NCBI GenBank assembly: GCA_026706485.1
Contig: JAPOYR010000008.1
Span: 1-42,557 of the forward strand
Reading direction: 5' to 3'
Length of the DNA stretch: 42,557 nucleotides
From: Chloroflexota bacterium
GTDB lineage: Bacteria > Chloroflexota > UBA11872
Under the pieces are notes generated by a model. It had not been told where the DNA came from, did not search any database, and was given only the letters and a program-made list of their open reading frames with translations. The position numbers and the translations under genes are program-made. This document shows positions 1-8,349 of this stretch, one piece after another. Every line of letters starts with the position of its first letter. Positions within the stretch are counted from its first letter, which is position 1.

Positions 1-179
1 GCCCTCGGACATTCCGAGAGTCCTCGGAACATACCCGCCCCGGCACATACAAGGGTTAGGGTGAGGGGTTCCGCCGGGCGCGTGCCCAATGGAGCCGAGT
101 CACTCGCGATGCACGGTTCCACGACGGCGCCCGTGCCCGCTACCATCCGCCTAGTCCCAATCGCACCTGGAGGTGCCGC

Positions 180-1793
180 GTGCCCGTGATGACCGGATCC
201 GACGCCGTTGTGCAAAGCCTGATCGCCGAGGGCATCGACCTCGTCTTCGGCATCCCCGGCTACCACTCCGAGCACCTCTACGGCCGCCTCATGCAGCAGG
301 ACCGCATCCGCCACGTGCTGGTGCGGCACGAGCAGGGCGCGGGCTACATGGCCATTGGCGTGGCCCGGGTGACCGGCAAGCCCGCCTGCGTACTGAGCAC
401 AGCGGGACCGGGCGCGCTCAACATCGCCACCCCCATGGGCGAGGCCTACGGCGACGGCGTTCCCCTGCTCAACATCATGGCCGAGGACCTCTCGCCCTTT
501 CTCTACCAGGACAAAGGATTGGTCCACGAGAGCAAGGACCAGTTCGGCGTGTTCAGCCGCCTCTCGCAGTGGGCTCGGCAGGCAATGTCTCCGGGCGAGA
601 TCCCCGGCGCCATCCACGAAGCCATGCGTCGCATGGAGATCAACCGCCCCCGGCCGACGGTGGTCGAGATCCCGCTCGACGTCTTTCAGAGTGACGGGCC
701 GGTCGAGATTCTCGATCGCGAGACCTGGGCGCGCCCGGCCGGCGATTCGGGGGACCTCGAGCGCGCCGCCGCGCTGCTGCGCGACGCCGAGCGACCGCTG
801 ATCTGGGCCGGCGGCGGCGTCATCAACTCGGGCGCCTGGGATGAGCTGCAACAGGTGGCAGAGACCCTCGACGCCCCGGTGCTGACCACATGCAGCGGTA
901 GGGGCTCCATTCCCGACGACCACCCGCTGGCGCTCACCAACATCTCCACCCACGGACCCGTCACGCGCCTCATGGAGCGCAGTGACGCCATGCTCGCCGT
1001 GGGCGCGGTGTTCCCGCACCTGATCACATCCAGGTGGACCCTGCCCATCCCCGAGCGCCTGATTCATATTGACATCGACCCCTCGCAGCCCGGCAAGAAC
1101 TACCCGGCCGAGATCGGCATCCACGCCGACGCCAAGCTGGCGCTGACCGCGCTCGCCGCCGCCCTCGATGGCGGCGACGTCGACCGCGACGACTGGGTGG
1201 ACACGGCGCGCACCGCCCGCGCCGACGTGCGCCGCGACCTGTCGCAAATGGCCCCGCTGGAGTGGAGCCTAATGCGGACCGTGCGCGAGGCCCTCCCCCG
1301 CGAGACCATCGTCGCCTGCGACCCGCACCTCTGGGGCTACTGGGCGCGCGAGCACTTCCCCATCTACGAGCCGCGCACGTTCCTCTACGGACTCCAGTTC
1401 GGCACGCTGGGCTATGCCTACCCCGTCGCCCTGGGCGCCAAGCTCGCCGCGCCCGACCGTCCGGCCGTGGCCATCGGCGGCGACGGCGGCTTCCTCTTCA
1501 CCGGACAGGAGCTCGCCACCGCCGTGCAGCTCGGCATCAACGTCCCCATGGTCATCTTCAACGACGACGCCTACGGCGCCATCAAGGAAGACTTCGTGCG
1601 CGACTACGACAACGCCTACGAGGTGGACCTGGTGAACCCCGACTTCGTGCGCTACGCCGAGGCCTTCGGCGCCGTGGGCATGCGGGCCAATCCCGAAAAC
1701 CTCGGCGACACGCTGCGCCGCGCCCTGGAGCTCGACCGCCCGTCGATCATCGACGTGCCCGCCAAGCTCCGTCGGCCGCTCAAGGTGGACTGA
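180..1793 (+). CDS. ThDP-dependent enzyme, acetolactate synthase large-subunit-like
   Basis: A 537-residue protein with the three-domain layout of thiamine-diphosphate enzymes of the acetolactate synthase/benzoylformate decarboxylase type. The N-terminal pyrimidine-binding domain carries RHEQGAGYMA, where Glu51 is the expected ThDP-activating glutamate. The middle domain (about 190-330) is Rossmann-like. The C-terminal domain has the ThDP/Mg motif GDGGF (about residue 434) followed by FNDDAYG. The start is GTG at 180, with a GGAGGT ribosome site at 169-174, 5 nt upstream; an ATG at 189 would be too far away. The SDR gene follows within about 10 nt, so the pair is probably one operon. No acetolactate synthase regulatory subunit lies nearby, so a catabolic 2-oxoacid decarboxylase or carboligase role is as likely as branched-chain amino acid synthesis. 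The family call is firm; the substrate is unknown. Confidence 0.9.
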   Translation: MPVMTGSDAVVQSLIAEGIDLVFGIPGYHSEHLYGRLMQQDRIRHVLVRHEQGAGYMAIGVARVTGKPACVLSTAGPGALNIATPMGEAYGDGVPLLNIMAEDLSPFLYQDKGLVHESKDQFGVFSRLSQWARQAMSPGEIPGAIHEAMRRMEINRPRPTVVEIPLDVFQSDGPVEILDRETWARPAGDSGDLERAAALLRDAERPLIWAGGGVINSGAWDELQQVAETLDAPVLTTCSGRGSIPDDHPLALTNISTHGPVTRLMERSDAMLAVGAVFPHLITSRWTLPIPERLIHIDIDPSQPGKNYPAEIGIHADAKLALTALAAALDGGDVDRDDWVDTARTARADVRRDLSQMAPLEWSLMRTVREALPRETIVACDPHLWGYWAREHFPIYEPRTFLYGLQFGTLGYAYPVALGAKLAAPDRPAVAIGGDGGFLFTGQELATAVQLGINVPMVIFNDDAYGAIKEDFVRDYDNAYEVDLVNPDFVRYAEAFGAVGMRANPENLGDTLRRALELDRPSIIDVPAKLRRPLKVD

Positions 1794-1801
1794 GGCCCGA
1801 G

Positions 1802-2575
1802 CTGACCGAACCGCCCGTCCTCACCACCCGCCTGGACGGCCAGCACGCCATCGTCACGGGCGCCGCCAAGGGCATCGGCCGGGCCGCAGCGCGCGCCCTG
1901 CACGCCGCCGGGGCCAACGTCACCCTCGCCGACATCGACGGCGAGGGCGCCAGTGCGGTCGCCGAGAGTTTGAGCGCGGCTGGCCCGCCGTGCTTGGGCT
2001 TGCGCCTCGACGTCACCAACGACGTCTCGGTGCGCGCCGGCGTCGCCAAGGCGGCGGAGCGCTGGGGCCGAGTGGACATCCTCGTCAACAACGCCGGCAT
2101 CTCCGGCTATTCGTCCCCCGTCTGGGAGACTACCGACGCCGACTGGCAGCGAGTCCTCGACCTGAACCTCAGCGGCACGTTTCGCATGTGCCGCGCCGTG
2201 GTCCCGCACATGCTCGAGCGGGGCTACGGGCGAATCGTCAACATCGCCTCAATCTCGGCCAAGGACGGCAATGTCAATGTCGCCGCCTATCCCGCCTCGA
2301 AGGCCGGAATCATCGGCTTCACGCGCGCCCTCGCCATGGAGCTTGTCCAACAGGGCGTGCTGGTCAACGCCGTCTCGCCCGCCGCCGTCGACACCGAGAC
2401 CTCGCTGGCCGCCGATCAGACCATGCGCGCCCCGCTCGTCGCCAAGATCCCCATGGGCCGCGCCGCAAAGCCCGAGGAAATCGCCGCCCTGGTCGCCTTC
2501 CTCGCCTCCCCCGCCTGCGCCTTCAGCACCGGCGCCAACTTCGACATCACCGGCGGCCGCGCCAACATCACCTGA
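1802..2575 (+). CDS. SDR-family NAD(P)-dependent oxidoreductase
   Basis: A classical short-chain dehydrogenase of about 257 residues. It shows the cofactor motif TGAAKGIG near the N-terminus, the NNAG motif, the catalytic serine in NIASIS, and Y-x-x-x-K in the AAYPASK stretch. The C-terminus has the usual GANFDITGG ending. The enzyme should oxidise or reduce an alcohol/ketone with NAD(P); the substrate cannot be read from sequence. No ATG, GTG or TTG lies between the stop of the upstream gene and the start of the fold. The most plausible start is CTG at 1802, 8 nt after the upstream TGA, with GAGG at 1792-1795 as ribosome site. Translation is probably coupled to the ThDP enzyme. The open frame extends much further upstream (to 1262), but that part is the out-of-frame shadow of the ThDP gene. 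Confidence 0.85.
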   Translation: MTEPPVLTTRLDGQHAIVTGAAKGIGRAAARALHAAGANVTLADIDGEGASAVAESLSAAGPPCLGLRLDVTNDVSVRAGVAKAAERWGRVDILVNNAGISGYSSPVWETTDADWQRVLDLNLSGTFRMCRAVVPHMLERGYGRIVNIASISAKDGNVNVAAYPASKAGIIGFTRALAMELVQQGVLVNAVSPAAVDTETSLAADQTMRAPLVAKIPMGRAAKPEEIAALVAFLASPACAFSTGANFDITGGRANIT

Positions 2576-2632
2576 TCCGCGCCGGTCCGGCGCCCTTTCC
2601 CTGGAAGGAGACTTTTGCGTAACCCTCCACTA

Positions 2633-2708
2633 GTCCCCGCAGGCGGGGAGCGGGAATCCGGTCCGGCTCCCTCTCCCACGGGGAGAGGGTCGGGGTGAGG
2701 GGATCCCC
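2633..2708. repeat. Dispersed repeat, CTCTCCC/GGGAGAG hairpin family
   Basis: Lies in the 361-bp gap between the SDR and antiporter genes. It starts with a GTCCCCGC...GCGGGGA hairpin and continues with the CCCTCTCCCACGGGGAGAGGG hairpin and a GGGGTGAGGGG tail. The same layout recurs at 4581-4659, and the second part recurs twice near 21804-21900. A related C- and G-rich stretch directly follows the SDR gene (2590-2630) and resembles the one after the gene ending at 14369 (14386-14422). Confidence 0.85.
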
Positions 2709-2733
2709 GCCGTCCGTCGTTCCCGCAGCATCG

Positions 2734-2760
2734 TTATTCCGAGCGCAGCGAGGAATCTAC
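2734..2760. repeat. Dispersed repeat, ATTCCGAGCGCAGCGAGGAAT family
   Basis: One copy of the short palindromic element seen also at 4745-4776, 7113-7144 and in two long composite hairpins at 32145-32260 and 37089-37205. The ends ATTCC and GGAAT pair as an imperfect hairpin. Confidence 0.8.
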
Positions 2761-2936
2761 GGGGCAATTGGCGATGCGCAACGCCCGTCAACTCCTCACA
2801 ACCGTCGCCCCGCCGACAGTCGCACTTGACGCCCCGTAATCGGCAATAATCGCGCCGGGCCTGGCAGTTCCCGGCTTGTCGAACGCTTCTCGCGCCCTTC
2901 GCCTGACTGCAATCGTTCCAAGGGAGCAACGACCAG

Positions 2937-4577
2937 TTGGAGATCCATGACGCGCTCTTCGCCGTCGGCCTGCTGATCGTCGTCGCCAAGCTGCTGGAAG
3001 GCGTCTTCAAGCGCCTCGGCCTCAACTCCATCATCGCCTACGCCACGACCGGGGTGATCCTGGGCCCCGTCACCGGGCTCGTAGAAGCCGGTTCCGAAGT
3101 CGAAATCGTCCTGGGCATCGGCATCTTTCTGTTCTTCTTCCTCATCGGACTGGATGAGCTCGACATTCGCGGGTTCATCTCGGCCATTCGCGGGCGGCTC
3201 TTCATTGCCTCGGTCTTGTCGCTGGTCATATCGCTGTTAATTTCCCTGGCCGTCACCACGGACGTCATCGTGGACTTGGGGTTGGGGCTCGACTTCACCC
3301 AGGCCCTCGGGGTGGCCGGCGTCCTATCGCTGTCCAGCCTCGGCGTCGTCGCCAAGGTGCTGATCGATGAGGGTCGCCTGCGAGAACCGGTTGGCGTTCA
3401 GATATTCACCGCCGTCGTCATCGCTGAGCTGATCGGGCTATTCATCGTCGGCTTTGCCATCAGCGAGCATTTCTACGCCAGCGGTGAAGCCCGCACGCTC
3501 GATGTGCTCAGCGTATTCACGCTGGTGGGACAAATCGTCGGCTTCGCGATTCTCACCTGGTTCGTATCCACCAGGATCCTTCCCAAGGTCATCGTCTTTC
3601 TGCAGCGGTTCATGCAGGTGCCCCAGCTCTCCTTTGGATTGCTGTTGGGCGGACTCTTCCTGGTCGTCGTCGGCGCCGAGAAGGTCGGCCTGCATGGGTC
3701 CCTGGGCGCGCTGCTTTTCGGTGCGGCCCTTTCCATGCTGCCCTACCAGGTGCGGCGGGACATCATGCCCGGCATGCAGGGCACCGCCGAGGGCCTGTTC
3801 GTGCCGCTGTTCTTCGCCTCCGCCGGCCTGAATCTGAGCCTTGAATTTCTGAGTCTGCCCCTTGTGACCATCCTGGTCTTGGCCCTGGTGCCATTGGCCG
3901 GCAAATTCGCCGGGGCCTTCATCAGCGCCTACGTCACCCGGCTCCAGGCCCCGCTCGCCACCGCCGCGGGATTGATGGCCAAGGGCGTGGCCGAGATTGC
4001 GCTGCTGCTGTTGCTCCTGCACACGGGCGCCATCGACGAGGGCGTGTTCTCACTCCTGGTGCTTGTCATGTTCGCTTACATCCTGCTCACACCCATGGGC
4101 ATCAGCCTCGCCCTCAAGCGGATCAAGCACGCCGAGGCCGTCGCTCCTCAAGCGAATGCGCCGCCGTCGCTGAGTCGATTCGCCCTGGAAGGCATCAGGG
4201 TCGGCGAAGTCCTGGACCGAGCGCGCAACTATCCGCAACAGTCGCTCACCGTCAAGACATTCGCCGAACACTGGCTGCTGCCGGAACAGCATGACTACGT
4301 CGTCATGAAAAACGGCGAGCTAGCCGGCGTCGTCTCCTTGAGCATGTTGCGCTACCTCCCACGCAGCGAGTGGGATCGCACGCCGCTGCAGCAGGTCCTC
4401 CGCGGCGATACGCCGTTCGGGCAATCCGACGAGCTGCTCGAGGATCTCCTCCAGCGAATGACCGAAAACTCCCTCACCGTGCTGCCCGTGGCCGATTCCG
4501 AAACCGGCGAGTTCATCGGCTCCATAGCCAGCCACGAAATCCTCGAAATGGTCGTCCTCACCGCCAAGGGTCGCTAA
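2937..4577 (+). CDS. CPA2-family cation/proton antiporter (Kef-type) with C-terminal CBS-like domains
   Basis: A 546-residue inner-membrane protein. Residues about 5-395 form a long series of hydrophobic helices with the sequence features of the Na+/H+ exchanger fold (GVILGP near residue 45, LFFFLIGLDEL around 65, and MAKGVAEIALLLLLL late in the membrane part), as in KefB/KefC and related K+ or Na+/H+ antiporters. The cytosolic tail (about 415-546) resembles a pair of CBS domains, which often bind adenine nucleotides and gate transport. There is no TrkA-N domain, unlike true KefB/C. The start is TTG at 2937, with GGGAG at 2922-2926; the nearby ATG at 2947 is out of frame. The gene stands alone between repeat-filled gaps. 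The ion carried is not readable. Confidence 0.88.
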   Translation: MEIHDALFAVGLLIVVAKLLEGVFKRLGLNSIIAYATTGVILGPVTGLVEAGSEVEIVLGIGIFLFFFLIGLDELDIRGFISAIRGRLFIASVLSLVISLLISLAVTTDVIVDLGLGLDFTQALGVAGVLSLSSLGVVAKVLIDEGRLREPVGVQIFTAVVIAELIGLFIVGFAISEHFYASGEARTLDVLSVFTLVGQIVGFAILTWFVSTRILPKVIVFLQRFMQVPQLSFGLLLGGLFLVVVGAEKVGLHGSLGALLFGAALSMLPYQVRRDIMPGMQGTAEGLFVPLFFASAGLNLSLEFLSLPLVTILVLALVPLAGKFAGAFISAYVTRLQAPLATAAGLMAKGVAEIALLLLLLHTGAIDEGVFSLLVLVMFAYILLTPMGISLALKRIKHAEAVAPQANAPPSLSRFALEGIRVGEVLDRARNYPQQSLTVKTFAEHWLLPEQHDYVVMKNGELAGVVSLSMLRYLPRSEWDRTPLQQVLRGDTPFGQSDELLEDLLQRMTENSLTVLPVADSETGEFIGSIASHEILEMVVLTAKGR

Positions 4578-4580
4578 GCC

Positions 4581-4659
4581 TGTCCCCGCGCAGTCGGGGA
4601 GCCGGAATCCCGTCCGGCGCCCTCTCCCACGGGGAGAGGGTCGGAGTGAGGGGAACCCC
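4581..4659. repeat. Dispersed repeat, CTCTCCC/GGGAGAG hairpin family
   Basis: Second copy of the element at 2633-2708, starting 4 nt after the antiporter stop codon. It has the same two hairpins in the same order and the same orientation, so the antiporter gene is bracketed by direct copies. It may serve as the transcript end, although there is no run of T. Confidence 0.8.
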
Positions 4660-4666
4660 GCAGGCC

Positions 4667-4857
4667 CGTCATTCCCGCGGAGGCGGGAATCCACCCTAGT
4701 CTCACCGACTCCGTAACCCACGTGCATCACTTGAGCCGCCCCCTCTGTCATTCCGAGCGCAGCGAGGAATCTAAGAAGCACGTAACGGGGCACAACGCTC
4801 CCCAACTCCTCTCAGCCGTCGCCCCTCCGTCATTCCCCCGGAGGCGGGAATCCACCC
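4667..4857. repeat. Repeat cluster: two ATTCCCGCG/CGCGGGAAT copies around one ATTCCGAGCG copy
   Basis: The 396-bp gap 4578-4973 has no gene. After the element at 4581-4659 it holds a CGTCATTCCCGC...GCGGGAATCCACC copy at 4667-4694, an ATTCCGAGCGCAGCGAGGAAT copy at 4745-4776, and a second CGTCATTCCC copy at 4828-4857. These are REP-like palindromes, each able to form a short hairpin. Confidence 0.8.
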
Positions 4858-4874
4858 ATCGTCCCTCAAACCGG

Positions 4875-4901
4875 TGTAGGGGCGACCCTAGTGGTCGCCC
4901 G
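4875..4901. repeat. Dispersed repeat, GTAGGGGCGACC...GGTCGCCCG family
   Basis: A short palindrome, GGGCGACC with GGTCGCCC across a 5-nt loop, preceded by GTA. Variants with other stem sequences occur at 19062-19089 and 26913-26940, and the related GGGCGGGT...ACCCGCCC form occurs at 5575-5604 and 19265-19292. Confidence 0.75.
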
Positions 4902-4973
4902 TTTGCGATCGCCCGCGGCAGACAGCGATTCCCCGGGGCCGCCAAGTCTGGCCTCCCGGATTCCGACGAGCCG

Positions 4974-5642
4974 CTACCGGCGCCTCATGCGAAGGTAGGC
5001 AAAGGACCCACCAACCACGACAACCGCGGCGCCGGCCACGATAGCGATCCACCACCCGCCGCCCGGGTCCGCGCCCTCGCGTTCCTCAGGCGACGGTCCA
5101 CTCGCCCCGGCCAACGGCGCATCCCCATCCCCAAGCTCGTCAATATCGGCTTGTGCCTGAGCAAGCAAGGCCGTCCGGCTGCAGATGCCCGCCGTGTAGC
5201 CGCCGTCGCCGTAAGGGCTGTCATACGCATAGACGACGTACGACTCGCCTTCGACAAACCGATACCCGCAACTCCCGCCAGTCGGCGGCGTGGTGATTGT
5301 CATGGTTTGGTGAACCGCACCCTTCCACACGGTGCTGACCTCGAAGCCAACCGTGCTGCGGTCATCGGGACCAACGGACCGTGCATCAGGGTCGTACGAG
5401 TGGTGCACGGAGATCACCCGTCCCGCGAAGACCGCGTCGAACTTCCCCAACTCTTCTGACGGTGACCCCGGCTCCACGCACTTACACGCGTGGGTCTTCC
5501 CCGCAAATCCGAAGAACCAAACGACGCTCAACGCGAGCGCGACAATTCCGACGCGCAGAGATCCTCGCAGAGTCCGGTAGGGGCGGGTCTCAGACCCGCC
5601 CGACGCCAAGCATCCGGCGCGCCCCAGAGTCACCGTCCACAT
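4974..5642 (-). CDS. Secreted TIMP-like (NTR-fold) protein with C-terminal membrane anchor
   Basis: A 222-residue protein. A hydrophobic signal segment (about 31-48) ends just before THACKC. The Cys-x-Cys at 53/55 at the start of the mature part, a V-F-x-G-x-V strand and later cysteines (SCGYRF, GICSRT) match bacterial proteins with a tissue-inhibitor-of-metalloproteinase-like NTR domain. An acidic, Gly-rich linker then leads to a second membrane helix (about 197-216) and an RMRRR tail, so the domain should sit outside, tethered to the membrane. The ATG at 5642 is used here. Residues about 15-24 are encoded by a dispersed palindromic repeat (5575-5604), so the native start may be a downstream CTG/TTG nearer the hydrophobic segment. 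Whether it inhibits any protease is unknown. Confidence 0.7.
   Translation of the reverse strand: MWTVTLGRAGCLASGGSETRPYRTLRGSLRVGIVALALSVVWFFGFAGKTHACKCVEPGSPSEELGKFDAVFAGRVISVHHSYDPDARSVGPDDRSTVGFEVSTVWKGAVHQTMTITTPPTGGSCGYRFVEGESYVVYAYDSPYGDGGYTAGICSRTALLAQAQADIDELGDGDAPLAGASGPSPEEREGADPGGGWWIAIVAGAAVVVVGGSFAYLRMRRR
5575..5604. repeat. Palindromic repeat inside the 5' end of a gene
   Basis: Perfect 10-bp arms GGGCGGGTCT and AGACCCGCCC with a 1-nt centre, preceded by CGGTA. A near-identical copy lies at 19265-19292, between genes. This copy is within the N-terminal codons of the TIMP-like gene, ahead of its signal peptide. Confidence 0.85.
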
Positions 5643-5917
5643 GTCCTAAGTCTCTCCAGTGGCCATCGGCACACGATCGAATCGAGCATTCGCGCGCCGC
5701 GCGCCCCTGCGAGCCGTGGACCTGTGAGATCGCATTGGACTCAAGCCGACCGGCGCCGCCGCAAGTTCAATTGTACCGGTCTATCTTGCCCAAGCACCCA
5801 CGCGGGACAACGCGGCGTCCCCGGGCTGCACCGAGGCCAACGTGCCCAAATGGCACGCTAACGGCATCAGCGGACCGTCTTCTGCCGAAGTCGGATCACT
5901 TCGACTGAGAACTCAGG

Positions 5918-7102
5918 ATGCCCAATCCCAACGTCACCCCACTGGCCCAGGACTTCACCATCGCCGCCCGCGTGCCGGATCCCAAGCGCCACTTCTTCCA
6001 CGACCCGAACCTGGTCCGGCTCGACGACGGCACGCTGATCGTCGCGGCGCCGCAGTGGGGCCGGAAGGGCACGGACGTGGGGCGCTCGCTGCGGATCCTT
6101 CGCAGTACCGACAGCGGCGCGACCTGGACCGACCTGCCCACGCTGCCCTACGAGGAGGGGCGCCCCTTCGTCGTGGACGGCCAGCTGCTGATGTTCGTGC
6201 AAGAGCGGACCCACCGCGACTTTCAGCTCGTCACCAGCGACGATCTCGGCGAAACCTGGACCGAGCCCCGCACCGTCATCGAAGGGCCGCTGTGGAACAT
6301 CTCCACGGCCCAGGTCATCCGCCCCGACGCGCTCTACTGGGCCATGGACCATGACTCCGCCGGCATCGACTACAAGGGCAAGGTCATGGTGCGCTGGGAC
6401 CGCGCCAGGTCGCCGTTCGACCCGGACGCCTGGTCGCTCTCCAACGTCGTGCCGCTGCCGGAGCTGCCGACGGCCCTCACGCGCGGGCTCTACAGCCCAG
6501 ACCACGGGTCGAAGCTCCATCGCGGCTCGCCGTCGCCGTTCGTCTGGCTGGAGCCCAACACGGTCGAGGTTGCCGGCAAGATCCGCGTTTTCGTCCGGTC
6601 GGTCATCGACAACTACGCCACGGCGAACGTCGCAGCCGTGCTCGACTATGACGAAGCGACCAACGTCCTCCGCTTCACCCAGTTCGCCGCCTGGCCCGGC
6701 GGGCAGTGCAAGTTCTTCATCATTCACGACGAGCCGCACCGCATGTACTGGATGCTGAGCAACCTGCCCACCAACTCGCAGGACGTCCTCGGCTGGGGCG
6801 ACCGCATGCGGGAGACCGGGTACACCGGCGGCCCCGGTAACGAGCGCCGCTGGCTCTTTCTCCACTACGGCGTCGACTGCCTCAACTGGTTCCCCGCGGG
6901 CTGCGTGGCGCGCTGGCCCGACAGCGTGCACCGCAGCTTCATGTATCCCAGCGCCGCCATCGACGGCGACGACCTGGTGATCCTCTCCCGCACCAGCCGC
7001 GACGCCGAGGACCAGCACGACGCCGACCTCTGCACCATCCACCGCGTGCACAACTTTCGCTCCCTCGCAATGGATCTGCATTGCGGCGGTCTGGCGGACT
7101 AG
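5918..7102 (+). CDS. Sialidase-fold (BNR/Asp-box) protein
   Basis: A 394-residue protein with two clear Asp-box motifs, STDSGATW (residues 63-70) and SDDLGETW (107-114), which mark the loops of six-bladed sialidase-type propellers. An N-terminal RHFFHDPNLVRLDDGTLI segment fits the first blade. There is no obvious signal peptide, so it may act in the cytoplasm. The family includes true sialidases and glycoside-binding or hydrolysing relatives; the arginine triad cannot be assigned with confidence. It starts with ATG at 5918 and is followed by two tandem MDR dehydrogenase genes on the same strand, which hints at a shared role in sugar or sugar-acid breakdown. The gap to the next gene (222 bp) contains one repeat. 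Confidence 0.8.
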   Translation: MPNPNVTPLAQDFTIAARVPDPKRHFFHDPNLVRLDDGTLIVAAPQWGRKGTDVGRSLRILRSTDSGATWTDLPTLPYEEGRPFVVDGQLLMFVQERTHRDFQLVTSDDLGETWTEPRTVIEGPLWNISTAQVIRPDALYWAMDHDSAGIDYKGKVMVRWDRARSPFDPDAWSLSNVVPLPELPTALTRGLYSPDHGSKLHRGSPSPFVWLEPNTVEVAGKIRVFVRSVIDNYATANVAAVLDYDEATNVLRFTQFAAWPGGQCKFFIIHDEPHRMYWMLSNLPTNSQDVLGWGDRMRETGYTGGPGNERRWLFLHYGVDCLNWFPAGCVARWPDSVHRSFMYPSAAIDGDDLVILSRTSRDAEDQHDADLCTIHRVHNFRSLAMDLHCGGLAD

Positions 7103-7112
7103 CGGCCGCTTA

Positions 7113-7144
7113 CTGTCATTTCGAGCGGAGCGAGAAATCTAAGA
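7113..7144. repeat. Dispersed repeat, TGTCATTTCGAGCGGAGCGAGAAAT family
   Basis: A variant of the ATTCCGAGCGCAGCGAGGAAT element in which both arms carry the compensating change (ATTTCGAGC with GAGAAAT). It matches the right arm of the composite hairpins at 32145-32260 and 37089-37205, here in the opposite orientation. Confidence 0.8.
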
Positions 7145-7324
7145 TCCTCAACCCCGGACGCCCTGGATCAAAGACCGACACCTCGGGCCGCACGTCGACC
7201 TAGCCCGCACGCCGCTCGCAGACTCCAGAAGCCGCGGCGCCACTTTTCTCTCGCCTCCCCGACCACTCACTGGCATCATGAACCCGTCGCACCGGCGCAT
7301 CGCCGTCCCGCATGGAGTCCCCAC

Positions 7325-8311
7325 ATGAGGCGCCTCGCGAAACCGGCCGGTCGCTACAACCTGGCGTTCGAAGAGGTCCCAATCCCCGAGCCCGGCCCGA
7401 CCGAGGTCCGTGTCAAGGCCGTCCGCAGCCTCATCAGCCGTGGATCGGAGATTGGCCGGCGCTACACCCGCGACGAAGCCATCGACCCGCAGATGATGGG
7501 CTACTCCATGTCCGGCATCGTGGACGCGGTCGGCGAATCGGTCACGCACATTGCCGTCGGGGATCGCGTCGTCATTTCGGCGCCGCACGCGGACTACGTG
7601 GTGCGCGACGCCATCATGCGCTCCGACGACGACCGGCCGCTCGTCTATCCCATCGACCCGGCGGTCGATTTCGACGCCGCGCCGTATTGGTCGCTCGTCA
7701 GCGGCTGCGTGACGTGGGCGGCCGGCGAGGAAGCCGCGCCCACCGACACCATCGTCATCGTCGGCCAGGGCCTCGTCGGCAGCCTGCTACTGCAAGTGCA
7801 CAAGGCCAACGGCATCCACCGCGTGGTGGCGATCGACGCGCTCGACCTGCGTTGCGAGATGGCCGAAGAGCTCGGCGCCGACGTGGTGATTAACGCCGCC
7901 CGCGAGGACCCTGTAGAGGCCGTCCACAAGCTCACCGGCGGCCTCGGCGCCGAGATCGTGGTCTACGCCGTCGGCGGCCCGGCCGGACCCAAGGCCTTCG
8001 ATCAGAGCCTGGACATGCTGGCGCGCGGCGGTCTGCTGCACCTCGTCGGACGCTACGAGGACGCGCCCCTACCCTTCTGGAGCCACAAGTTCGCCGGCAA
8101 GCGCATGTTCGAGGGCTACTACCCCCGCACCAAGCGCATGGCGGAAGCCAAGCGGGGCATGGACCTGCTGGCCACCGGCGCCATCAATACCGACCTCATG
8201 ACGACCCACCGATTCGCGTTCAGCGAAGCGCCCGCCGCCTTCGACCTGCTCTACCTGCGATCCGGCGAGACGCTGGGCGTATTGCTCGACTGGACGCTCG
8301 AGGACACATAG
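7325..8311 (+). CDS. MDR-family dehydrogenase, first of a tandem pair
   Basis: A 328-residue medium-chain dehydrogenase/reductase. The N-terminal GroES-like half contains VRSLISRGSEIG; the position that carries the catalytic-zinc cysteine in classical alcohol dehydrogenases is serine here. The Rossmann half has VGQGLVGSLLLQV (about 138) and ELGADVVINA. The C-terminus ends in LGVLLDWTLEDT. More than half of its residues match the next gene, so the pair arose by tandem duplication. The absence of the zinc cysteine suggests a zinc-free or altered active site, as in many sugar-type MDR proteins with the SLISxGxE motif. The substrate is unknown. The start is ATG at 7325. Confidence 0.88.
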   Translation: MRRLAKPAGRYNLAFEEVPIPEPGPTEVRVKAVRSLISRGSEIGRRYTRDEAIDPQMMGYSMSGIVDAVGESVTHIAVGDRVVISAPHADYVVRDAIMRSDDDRPLVYPIDPAVDFDAAPYWSLVSGCVTWAAGEEAAPTDTIVIVGQGLVGSLLLQVHKANGIHRVVAIDALDLRCEMAEELGADVVINAAREDPVEAVHKLTGGLGAEIVVYAVGGPAGPKAFDQSLDMLARGGLLHLVGRYEDAPLPFWSHKFAGKRMFEGYYPRTKRMAEAKRGMDLLATGAINTDLMTTHRFAFSEAPAAFDLLYLRSGETLGVLLDWTLEDT

Positions 8312-8349
8312 CCGGAGCCCAACGCGGCGCCACAAGGACGGGAGACGAC

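Noticed and set aside
1262-1801. Long N-terminal extension of the SDR frame
   Set aside because: It overlaps the ThDP gene in another frame and is Arg/Pro/His-rich shadow sequence; the SDR fold begins only after 1802.
2826-2850. TTGACG...AATAAT as a promoter for the antiporter gene
   Set aside because: The spacing is only 13 nt, too short for a normal sigma-70 promoter, and no better -10 is present at 16-18 nt.
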